A DNA stretch of 64,000 bases from Alphaproteobacteria bacterium (GTDB taxonomy: Bacteria; Pseudomonadota; Alphaproteobacteria; Rhodobacterales; Rhodobacteraceae), in assembly GCA_030424865.1 (NCBI GenBank), contig JAUHVR010000003.1:62001-126000 (forward strand), read 5' to 3'. The translations under genes and the position numbers were made by a program. This document shows positions 54,437-62,104 of the stretch, piece by piece (the stretch's first letter is position 1; each line of letters opens with the position of its first letter). The notes below the pieces were generated by a model. The model made no database searches, had not been told where the DNA came from, and saw nothing but the letters and a program-made list of their open reading frames with translations.

Positions 54437-54583
54437 GAGAATCTCTTTCCTTCGACTGGGGGCGCGGTGCCCCCGGATCAATGCAATTCGACCCCTCGTC
54501 ATTTAGACGAAGGGCCGCCGGATGTAAGCTGTTCCGCGCAAAATGCGAAGAGATGACGCGATTTTTTTGGGGCGTCGCGCGCT

Positions 54584-55012
54584 TCAGAACCGCACCACCT
54601 GAACCGAGACCTGGGCATAGCGGGCGATACGTGCCGCGTTCGGACCCATGACACGATCCGCCAGATCGGGTTTATGGGCGCCCACGACAATCAGATCCGC
54701 CTTGGTCACCTCGGCCGCCTTCAGCGTCTTTTCATAAACCGAGCCGATCTCGACGATGCATTGCACCTGCCCGTGATCGGTCAGCACCTCGTCCGCCAGC
54801 GCCCGCAGGGAGTCGTGCGCTGCCGCGCTGGCCGCCTTCAGCGTGCCGTCCTCGAAGAACGATCCGACGAAGGACGTGCCATAGTCGGGCAGGACCGTGA
54901 CCAGGTGCAGGTTTGCCCCTTCGAACTTGGCCAGTCGCCCCGCCTCGGCCACCAGTTTGGTGGCGTCGTCCCGGTGGGTCAGGTCAACGGCAACAAGGAT
55001 GTGCTTATGCAT
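54584..55012 (-). CDS. Universal stress protein linked to TRAP transporter
   Basis: 142 residues, one UspA domain beginning HKHILVAVDLTHRDDA. The C-terminal nucleotide-binding area reads VVGAHKPDLADRVMGPNAARIARYA, similar to UspF/UspG, with Pro replacing the common Ser in the G-S-N position. ATG 55012 lies inside the end of the TRAP permease gene (8-nt overlap, different frame), so the two are translated together. Such Usp proteins, like TeaD in the ectoine TRAP system, regulate or tune TRAP uptake. Confidence 0.9.
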   Translation of the reverse strand: MHKHILVAVDLTHRDDATKLVAEAGRLAKFEGANLHLVTVLPDYGTSFVGSFFEDGTLKAASAAAHDSLRALADEVLTDHGQVQCIVEIGSVYEKTLKAAEVTKADLIVVGAHKPDLADRVMGPNAARIARYAQVSVQVVRF

Positions 55013-57602
55013 GGGCCAGCTCCTCTTCCTTGGGTTGGCGGCGGCGCTGCAGGAAGACAACCAGCAGCACCAGCAGCAGGGCCGGGATATAGAAGATCTC
55101 TTTGGGCAGACGGTCGGCTGGCACTTCCAGTTCGACCAGTTCCCAATCCCAGTCGATGCCCAGCTGTTCCGACGGTCCGCCGAACTGAAGGTTATCGACA
55201 AAGATCTTGCCGTCTTCATCCCGGAACTCGATGCCCGCGCCGTTCAACAGTCGGGTGGCCCCGTCGCCGTCGGCATCGCCCAGCGGTAGCAGATAGCGGG
55301 CGTCGACCGGATCGCCGTTCAGGTTCTCACCGACCAGTCGCACGCGAAGCGAGGCATCCGGTGGCGCGGTTTCGGCCATGCTGAAGAGGTCCGTACCGGG
55401 TCTGGTCTCGAACTCGGGTGCGAACTGGTTCAACATGTAGCCCGGCTGGAACAGCACAAAGGCCGCAACCAGCAACATGCCGCTTTCCCAAAGGTAACTC
55501 TTCACGAGGAAGTAGTTCATCGTCGCCGCCGCAAAAAGCAGCATGGCAATCAGCGCAATGATGAAGACAAAGACCGCCTGAACAGGCCCCACATCGATCA
55601 ACAGCAGGTCCGTGTTGAAGATGAAGAGGAAGGGCAGCAGCGCCGTGCGGATCGAGTAGAAGAAGGCCTGAAAACCGGTCTTCAGCGGATCGCCTTTCGA
55701 AATCGCGGCGGCGGCAAAACTCGCCAGCCCGACCGGTGGCGTCACATCCGCCATGATCCCGAAGTAGAAGACGAACATGTGCACCGCGACCAGCGGCACG
55801 ATCAGCCCCGCCTGCGCGCCCAGCTCGACCACAACGCCCGCCATCAGCGAGCTGACGACGATGTAGTTCGCCGTTGTCGGCAGCCCCATGCCCAGTACGA
55901 TCGAGATCAGCGCCACAAAGAAGAGCATCGCCAGCAGGTTGCCACCCGACAGGAACTCGACGAACTCGGCCATGACCTGTCCGATCCCGGTCAATGTCAC
56001 TGCCCCCACGATGATGCCCGCGACGCCCATGGCGGCGGCAAGGCCGATCATGTTGCGCGCCCCGGCGATCATGCCATCCGCGATGTCCTTGATGCCTTCG
56101 ATGACCTGATTGGCCGCATCGTTCTGACCGCGGAAAAAGGCCTTGAGCGAGTTCTGCGTCAGCAGGATGAAAAGCATCGCGATGGTCGACCAGAACGCCG
56201 ACAGACCCGGCGATTTCCGCTCGATCATCAGCAGGTACATCAGCAGCAGGATCGGCATGATGTAGTGGATGCCGGTCTTGAATATCTCGCGCACCGGCGG
56301 CAGGTTCTGCATGCTGTCGAGGCTGGTTTCCAGATCCGGTCCCTTGGCGGCAAAACGCACGGCGGCCACGTAGGCGACCAGCATCAGCAGCAGGATCACG
56401 GTCATCGAGGCGCCGCCGAAAGTGGCATAGATCGCATCGACCGCAACACCGGTCAGGAAGAGCAGACCGCCCGCGATGACAATCGAGATCGCAATGATGA
56501 AGATCGCGCCAAGGATGAACTTGACCGGGTGCATGCGGCTGGTGCCGGTCATGCCCGACTTCAGTGCCTCAAGGTGCACGATATAGACCAGCGCGACATA
56601 GGAAATCGCGGCGGGGACGATAGCGGTCTTGACGACCTCGATATAGCTGATGCCGACATATTCGGTCATCAGGAAGGCCACGGCCCCCATGACGGGCGGA
56701 GTCAGAACCCCGTTGATCGAGCTCGAGACCTCGACCGCGCCGGCCTTGGTGGCCGGGAAGCCCACCTTTTTCATCAGCGGAATGGTGAAGGTGCCGGTGG
56801 TGACCACGTTGGCGATGGACGAGCCCGAGATCAGGCCGGTTGCGGCGCTTGCGATGACGGCGGCCTTGGCCGGACCGCCCCGCAGGTGGCCGAGAGCAGC
56901 AAAGGCCAGCTGCAGGAAGTAGTTGCCTGCGCCCGCCTGGTTCAGCAGCGCTCCGAACAGCACAAAGAGAAAGACAAAGCCGCTGGAGACCCCCAGGGCA
57001 ACGCCAAAGACGCCCTCGGTTGTCAGCCACATGTGGCTCATGGCCTTTTCAAAGCTGGCGCCTTTCCACTGCACAACCTCGGGCAGGCCCGACCAGGATC
57101 CGAAAAAGACATAGGCCAGGAAGAACAGGGCCACCCCCATCAGCGGCAGACCAAGCGAACGGCGCGCAGCTTCAAGCAGCAGCACGATGCCGATGCCGGC
57201 CATGATCAGGTCCATGGTGTTGGGCACGCCGGTCCGGTCGGCCACACCGCGGTAATCCCACCAGAGGTAGGATGCGGTTGCAGCGGCAACCAGGGCGATC
57301 ACCCAGGTCAGCATCGGAATACGGGTGCGGGGCGAGGATTTCAGCCCGGGGAAGGCCAGGAAGGCCAGCAACACGGCAAACCCAAGGTGGATCGAGCGCG
57401 TTTGCGTGTCGTTCCAGACAAAGCCAACGATGAATGGCAGAGGAGAGGCGATCCACAGTTGGTAGATCGCCCAGCACAAGGGAATGTACCACAACGCGGC
57501 ACGGCCGAAACTGTCAGCCGGAGCGCGCCCGCCGGTGTCGGCGTCAGCGACAATGTCTTCGAGCGCAGGATCGATCCCGGACTCTTTGCGTGCATCTGTC
57601 AT
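55005..57602 (-). CDS. TRAP transporter fused permease with C-terminal DUF3394 domain (TAXI family)
   Basis: 865 residues. An N-terminal DctQ-like section is followed by the DctM core, with TGLISGSSIANVVTTGTFTIP near residue 240 and GLPTTANYIVVSSLMAG in the second repeat. Residues from about 700 form a DUF3394 extension with two further hydrophobic segments around a soluble stretch. The substrate is unknown. It is downstream of its TAXI binding protein across a 98-bp spacer with a long inverted repeat. Confidence 0.9.
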   Translation of the reverse strand: MTDARKESGIDPALEDIVADADTGGRAPADSFGRAALWYIPLCWAIYQLWIASPLPFIVGFVWNDTQTRSIHLGFAVLLAFLAFPGLKSSPRTRIPMLTWVIALVAAATASYLWWDYRGVADRTGVPNTMDLIMAGIGIVLLLEAARRSLGLPLMGVALFFLAYVFFGSWSGLPEVVQWKGASFEKAMSHMWLTTEGVFGVALGVSSGFVFLFVLFGALLNQAGAGNYFLQLAFAALGHLRGGPAKAAVIASAATGLISGSSIANVVTTGTFTIPLMKKVGFPATKAGAVEVSSSINGVLTPPVMGAVAFLMTEYVGISYIEVVKTAIVPAAISYVALVYIVHLEALKSGMTGTSRMHPVKFILGAIFIIAISIVIAGGLLFLTGVAVDAIYATFGGASMTVILLLMLVAYVAAVRFAAKGPDLETSLDSMQNLPPVREIFKTGIHYIMPILLLMYLLMIERKSPGLSAFWSTIAMLFILLTQNSLKAFFRGQNDAANQVIEGIKDIADGMIAGARNMIGLAAAMGVAGIIVGAVTLTGIGQVMAEFVEFLSGGNLLAMLFFVALISIVLGMGLPTTANYIVVSSLMAGVVVELGAQAGLIVPLVAVHMFVFYFGIMADVTPPVGLASFAAAAISKGDPLKTGFQAFFYSIRTALLPFLFIFNTDLLLIDVGPVQAVFVFIIALIAMLLFAAATMNYFLVKSYLWESGMLLVAAFVLFQPGYMLNQFAPEFETRPGTDLFSMAETAPPDASLRVRLVGENLNGDPVDARYLLPLGDADGDGATRLLNGAGIEFRDEDGKIFVDNLQFGGPSEQLGIDWDWELVELEVPADRLPKEIFYIPALLLVLLVVFLQRRRQPKEEELAHA

Positions 57603-57626
57603 GGTGTCTCACGGTCCCTTGTGGTT

Positions 57627-57690
57627 GTAGGGCGGGGTTTACCCCGCCGCTGGTCTTGCGAAAGGTACGGCGGGGTAAACCCCGCCCTAC
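57627..57690. repeat. Inverted pair of GC-rich palindromic repeats between TAXI and TRAP genes
   Basis: The left arm (57627-57653) starts GTAGGGCGGGGTTT and continues ACCCCGCCGCTGG; the right arm (57665-57690) is its near-complement, ending CCCCGCCCTAC. Each arm is itself palindromic, and the pair can form a long stem. The left arm matches the element embedded in nnr at 6464-6493. It stands where the other transporter operons have simple hairpins. Confidence 0.78.
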
Positions 57691-57700
57691 CCCAACAGGC

Positions 57701-58666
57701 TTACATCAGGCCTGCTTCCGTGTAGTACTTGACCGCACCGGGGTGCAGCGGCGCGCTCAGGCCGTCCTTGACCATCTGCTCTTTTGTCAGACGACCAAAG
57801 GCCGGGTGCAGCTTCTTGAAGTCGTCGAAGTTTTCGAAGACCGCTTTCACCAGCACATAGACAACCTCATCCGGCGTGCTTGCATCGACCACGAAGGTCG
57901 CCTTGGGGCCCCACGAGGCCACATCGCTGTCGTTGCCCGGGTACAGGCCGCCCGGAATGGTGGCTGCCGCATATGCCGAATTCTCGGCCAGCACCTTGTC
58001 GGTACCCGAGGTGGTCAGATCCAGCAGCTTGATGTCGCAGGTCGAGGTCGCTTCCATCGACGACCCGTTCGGCAGGCCCGCCGCCCAGATCGCTGCGTCC
58101 AGCTTGCCGTCACACAGCGCCGCCGACTGTTCCGAGGACTTCAGCTCGGCTGCCAGGGCAAAATCGTCAGGCGACACGCCAGCTGCGGCCATCAGCACGT
58201 CGGCCAGAACACGGGTGCCCGACCCGGGGTTGCCGATGTTGACCCGCTTGCCCTTCATGTCCATGACGCTGTTGATGCCCGCATCCGCGCGCACCATGAC
58301 GTGCATCGGCTCGGGGTGGACCGAGAAGACAGCGCGCAGGTCAGCATAGGGCTCGTCATTGGCAAAGGCGCGGACACCGTCGATGGCCGCCGACTGAACG
58401 TCGGACTGAACAACACCGAAGTCCAGCTCGCCTTCGCGGATGGTGCGGGTGTTGTAGACCGAGCCACCGGTCGATTCGACCGAGCAGCGCACGCCATGTT
58501 CCTTGCGGTCCTTGTTCACCAGGCGGCAGATCGCACCACCGGTCGGGTAATACACACCCGTCACGCCACCGGTGCCGATGGTGATAAACGTCTGCTGTGC
58601 CTGGGCGATGCCGCCCGTGGCCACCAGTGCAACAGCCGCCGCTGTCAGTTTCAGTTTCGCAAACAT
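57701..58666 (-). CDS. TAXI-family TRAP transporter solute-binding protein
   Basis: 321 residues with a Sec signal peptide at 1-23 (cleavage near AQA-QQ). The mature N-terminus TFITIGTGGVTGVYYPTGGAIC is the classic TAXI opening, and the C-terminus ends LHPGAVKYYTEAGLM. Cys residues in AICRLVN and GVRCSVES may pair. It delivers substrate to the DUF3394-type permease. AGGGAGA precedes the ATG. The divergent DMGDH-like genes suggest an N-methylated amino acid or betaine-like ligand (inference). Confidence 0.92.
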   Translation of the reverse strand: MFAKLKLTAAAVALVATGGIAQAQQTFITIGTGGVTGVYYPTGGAICRLVNKDRKEHGVRCSVESTGGSVYNTRTIREGELDFGVVQSDVQSAAIDGVRAFANDEPYADLRAVFSVHPEPMHVMVRADAGINSVMDMKGKRVNIGNPGSGTRVLADVLMAAAGVSPDDFALAAELKSSEQSAALCDGKLDAAIWAAGLPNGSSMEATSTCDIKLLDLTTSGTDKVLAENSAYAAATIPGGLYPGNDSDVASWGPKATFVVDASTPDEVVYVLVKAVFENFDDFKKLHPAFGRLTKEQMVKDGLSAPLHPGAVKYYTEAGLM

Positions 58667-58694
58667 ACTTTTCTCCCTGTTTGGTTGCGATGGT

Positions 58695-59567
58695 TCACGG
58701 TCCCCAGGTTTCTCCCAGGTTGTGAATTTGGTTTTCCGCCGTGCGGATCATGTCCTCGGCATCTTCCCCGCGCTTCGCCAGCAGCAGGCTGATGATTGTT
58801 TCGAACAAGACAAGAGTCGCCGCATACGACGAGAAGAACTGTGGGCTGTCCGTCGGCACGATGAAAGAAAAATCTCCGAACTCAAGCGCCGGCGACGAGT
58901 GACTGTCGGTGATCACCACCGTGGTCACGCCATGCTGCCGGGCCGCTTCGAGCGCCAGCATCGAGCGACGCGCATAAGGCGTCTTGGTCAGAACGATGAC
59001 CACGTCCCGTTTGTCGAGGCGCGACATGCTGGCGGCCAGCGGTGTGCCGTTGCGCCCAGCAACAAACCAATTGGTATTGAACCAATGTGCCAGATAGCCA
59101 AGGTAATCCATGAACCCGGACGAGCCCAGCGCGCCCACCAGCAGGACATAGCGTGCCTTGTGCAGCGCCTCGACCACCGCTTCGATCTTTTCGCCCTGGA
59201 TGGTCTGGTCAAGCAGCTGGATGTTCTGGATGCAAGCCGTTGATTGCCGGTGCAGAAAGGTCTCGCCACTGCGCAGTTCGGCATCATTCAGCAGCGCGTG
59301 TGCGCGCTCTGAGAACGGCACCATCTTGCGGCCGACGGCGGCCCGTCCGGCCTCGCGCATCTGTTCATAATCCTCATAGCCCAGCGCGCGGGCCAGCCGG
59401 GAAAACGTCGCGGGCGACACACCGCTGGACCCGGCCACGGCGCGCAGGGACCGTGTGGCGATATCGATGGGGTTTTCGGCCACAAAGTCGGCCGCGACCT
59501 TCAGCTTGTCGCTGAGGGATCCGTAGTTTTCGCTGATCCGTTCTTCCATAGTCGCGGATTTGGCCAC
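58695..59567 (-). CDS. MurR/RpiR-family transcriptional regulator
   Basis: 290 residues. An N-terminal helix-turn-helix of the RpiR type (about 1-80, with SSGVSPATFSRLARALGYEDY) is followed by a SIS domain (about 120-260, with VLLVGALGSSGFMDYL). SIS domains usually bind phosphosugars, but RpiR regulators also control amine and amino-acid genes. I choose GTG 59567, which has AGGAGG upstream; ATG 59549 and TTG 59606 fit less well. It heads the TAXI-TRAP-Usp operon and faces the flavoprotein genes. Confidence 0.87.
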   Translation of the reverse strand: MAKSATMEERISENYGSLSDKLKVAADFVAENPIDIATRSLRAVAGSSGVSPATFSRLARALGYEDYEQMREAGRAAVGRKMVPFSERAHALLNDAELRSGETFLHRQSTACIQNIQLLDQTIQGEKIEAVVEALHKARYVLLVGALGSSGFMDYLGYLAHWFNTNWFVAGRNGTPLAASMSRLDKRDVVIVLTKTPYARRSMLALEAARQHGVTTVVITDSHSSPALEFGDFSFIVPTDSPQFFSSYAATLVLFETIISLLLAKRGEDAEDMIRTAENQIHNLGETWGP

Positions 59568-59588
59568 GTACGAATCCCCTCCTGTTAA

Positions 59589-59605
59589 TGAAACTGAATG
59601 TTTCA
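59589..59605. promoter_or_regulatory. Candidate RpiR operator 1
   Basis: TGAAAC-N5-GTTTCA, in the divergent region between the rpiR gene and the flavoprotein genes, 22 bp upstream of the rpiR GTG. It shares both half-sites with the second palindrome at 59630. Confidence 0.6.
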
Positions 59606-59629
59606 ATTGTCTTTTTTGTTGTCAAGTTC

Positions 59630-59645
59630 TGAAACAGCTGTTTCA
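59630..59645. promoter_or_regulatory. Candidate RpiR operator 2
   Basis: TGAAACAGCTGTTTCA, a perfect 16-bp palindrome, 24 bp upstream of the flavoprotein GTG start at 59670. Centre-to-centre distance from operator 1 is about 40 bp (four helical turns). Probable binding site of the divergently encoded RpiR protein. Confidence 0.68.
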
Positions 59646-59669
59646 AGTTTTGTCAGCGGGAGGCAAGTC

Positions 59670-62099
59670 GTGTCCGATTCTCACACCACACACAGCGCGG
59701 TGATCGTCATCGGCGGCGGGATCGTCGGGGTCTCGACCCTGTATCACCTGGCCAAGGCTGGGGCGCGGGACGCGCTGTTGCTGGAACGGCGCGAGTTGAC
59801 TGCCGGGGCGACCTGGCATGCGGCGGGTAACGTCCACACCCAAAGCGCTTATGCCAACCTCTCGGCCCTGCAGGCTTATTCGCTGCGGCTGTATGACGGC
59901 TTGGCCGAGGAAGTCGGCCAAGAGGTGGGCAGCCACGTCGTCGGCGGCTTTTTCCTGGCGCAGACCAAGGAGCGGATGGCAGAGTTCAAGCACCTGGCCG
60001 GCAAGTTCCGCGGGTTGGGCCTTGAATACGACCTCGTCACCCCGGCCGAGATCAAGGCCAAGTATCCCCTGATGAACGTCAGTGATCTGGAGGGCGGGGC
60101 CTGGGACCCGGAAGAGGGCTATGTCGATCCCTATTCGGTCACGATGGGCCTTGCCGCCGGGGCGCGAAAATACGGCGCCAAGATCAAGCGGAACTGCCAG
60201 GTCGAGCGCATCGACCGTCTGCCCTCGGGCCACTGGCGGCTGACAGCGGGCGATCAGGTCTTTGAATGCGAAACCATCGTCAACTGCGCGGGCTTCTGGG
60301 CCGACGAGGTCGCCCGCATGGTCGGCGCGCGCCTGCCGATCACCAACATGGAGCACCAGTACCTGGTCACCGAAACCATGCCCTCGGTCGCGGCGCTCGA
60401 CTATGAACTGCCGATGATCCGCGACTGCGACAGCCAGTATTACCTGCGGCAAGAGGGTCAGGGCCTGCTGCTTGGCCCCTGGGAACAAGACGCGCGGCGG
60501 GCCTGGAACCACGCGGACGGGCGCGCGCCCTGGTCCTTTGGGCAAGAACTGTTCGAGGATGACTGGGAGCGGTTGGAGGACGGGCTCAGCGCCATTTTCC
60601 ACCGGGTGCCGGACCTTGAGATGGCTGGCATCAAGCGCGGCGTGAACGGCGCGATCAGTTTCGCGCCCGATGGCCGCCCGATGATCGGCCCCCTGCCCGG
60701 CGTGCCGAATTTTTATGTGGCCTGCGGTTTCCTAGGTGGTATCGCGCAGGGCGGCGGGATCGGGCTGGCGATGAGCCAGTGGATCCTGGAAGGTGAACCA
60801 GAGCTTGACCTGCATTTCATCGACGTCGCCCGCTTTGGCGACTGGACCACGCGAGAGTTCGCCCGCGAACGCACGCATGAAATCCTGCCGATCCGGTATG
60901 AACTGATCTATCCGGGGATCGAACGCACCTCGGGGCGGCCCGTGAAGACGACGCCGATCTATGGCGACCTGCTTGCGCGGGGGGCTGTCATGGGGCAGGC
61001 CTACGGCTGGGAACGCCCGCTCTGGTTCGCGCCGGACGGTGTCGCCCCGCGTGACGAACCCAGCTTTCAGCGCCCGAACTGGTGGGACCATGTCGGGGCT
61101 GAAGCGAAGGCTATGTCCGAGGGATGCGGCCTGTCCGAGATGTCGAGCTACGGCAAGTTCCGCGTCTCGGGCACGGATGCGGCGGCATTTCTGGATCACA
61201 TCGGATCCGCGAAGGTGCCGACGCGCCCCGGCAAGATGGCCCTGTCGCTGATGCTGAACACGCGCGGCGGGATCGTCGGCGACCTGACGATCGAGAATAC
61301 CGGCGACGGCAGCTTCTATTGCGTCGGCGCGACGCTGGGCGTTGCGCTTTATCAGCGCTGGATGATGGATCACGCTGGCGGGTTCGACGTGCGGATCGAG
61401 AACGTCACCGACCACATCGCGGCGCTCGGCATCGCCGGGCCCAAGTCGCGCGATCTGTTGAATGCGCTTTCCGGCGGGGCATTTGACGATTTCCCCTTCA
61501 TGACCTCGAAAGAAGTCGAGGTCGGCCGCATCCGCTGCAAAGCGCTGCGGGTGTCCTATTCCGGCGAGATGGGCTGGGAACTGCACTGCTCTATGTTGAA
61601 CCAGAAGGCGCTGTTCGATGCGCTGATGGCCGAGGGGCCAACGTACGGCCTGACCCTGATGGGAGGGCGTGCAATGGGAATGCTGAGGCTCGAAAAAGGC
61701 TATCGCAGCTGGGGCCACGAGATGACAACCGAGGTCACGCCCCATGCCGCCGGGCTGCAAAAATTCTGCTCAACCAAGAAAGACTACATCGGCCGCGCGG
61801 CTGTGGACGCAGAGCGGACCACCCCACCCACAAAGCGATTTGTGACGCTGGACATCGACCCCGCCGCCCCACCCTGCTGGGGCACCGAACCGGTGCTGCG
61901 CGACGGTGCGCTGATCGGCTACGTCACCTCGGGTGGCATGGGCTGGCGCACCGGCAAGATGCTGGCCGTGGGATGGATCGACGCGGACGGGATCGCGCCC
62001 GGCGATGCGCTGCAGGTCCAGATCCTGATGAACACCTACAGGGCCGAGGTCGTCGCTGACCCGGTCTATGACCCGAAAAACGAAAGACTTCTGGGATAG
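59670..62099 (+). CDS. DMGDH/sarcosine dehydrogenase-like FAD and folate-type oxidoreductase
   Basis: 809 residues. The FAD motif VIVIGGGIVGVSTLYHLAKAG is split near residues 11-31, and His50 in TWHAAGN aligns with the covalently flavinylated His of dimethylglycine dehydrogenase. After the DAO domain (to about 380) comes an FAO_M linker, then a GCV_T (aminomethyltransferase-like, folate-binding) domain and its C-terminal barrel to the end. Such enzymes demethylate N-methyl amino acids, passing C1 units to tetrahydrofolate. GTG 59670 follows GGGAGGCAAGTC. The exact substrate is open. Confidence 0.87.
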   Translation: MSDSHTTHSAVIVIGGGIVGVSTLYHLAKAGARDALLLERRELTAGATWHAAGNVHTQSAYANLSALQAYSLRLYDGLAEEVGQEVGSHVVGGFFLAQTKERMAEFKHLAGKFRGLGLEYDLVTPAEIKAKYPLMNVSDLEGGAWDPEEGYVDPYSVTMGLAAGARKYGAKIKRNCQVERIDRLPSGHWRLTAGDQVFECETIVNCAGFWADEVARMVGARLPITNMEHQYLVTETMPSVAALDYELPMIRDCDSQYYLRQEGQGLLLGPWEQDARRAWNHADGRAPWSFGQELFEDDWERLEDGLSAIFHRVPDLEMAGIKRGVNGAISFAPDGRPMIGPLPGVPNFYVACGFLGGIAQGGGIGLAMSQWILEGEPELDLHFIDVARFGDWTTREFARERTHEILPIRYELIYPGIERTSGRPVKTTPIYGDLLARGAVMGQAYGWERPLWFAPDGVAPRDEPSFQRPNWWDHVGAEAKAMSEGCGLSEMSSYGKFRVSGTDAAAFLDHIGSAKVPTRPGKMALSLMLNTRGGIVGDLTIENTGDGSFYCVGATLGVALYQRWMMDHAGGFDVRIENVTDHIAALGIAGPKSRDLLNALSGGAFDDFPFMTSKEVEVGRIRCKALRVSYSGEMGWELHCSMLNQKALFDALMAEGPTYGLTLMGGRAMGMLRLEKGYRSWGHEMTTEVTPHAAGLQKFCSTKKDYIGRAAVDAERTTPPTKRFVTLDIDPAAPPCWGTEPVLRDGALIGYVTSGGMGWRTGKMLAVGWIDADGIAPGDALQVQILMNTYRAEVVADPVYDPKNERLLG

Positions 62100-62104
62100 C
62101 TCCT

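Noticed and set aside
54541-54583. Terminator after the universal stress protein gene (T7 run with GC-rich flanks)
   Set aside because: On the minus strand the run reads as A residues between weak GCGCGA/TCGCGT arms; it does not form a convincing intrinsic terminator.
55779-57725. A 648-codon open frame opposite the DUF3394-type TRAP permease
   Set aside because: Its translation is dominated by Asp, His, Gln and Arg, as expected of the complement of a hydrophobic membrane-protein gene. No domain, and no ribosome site.
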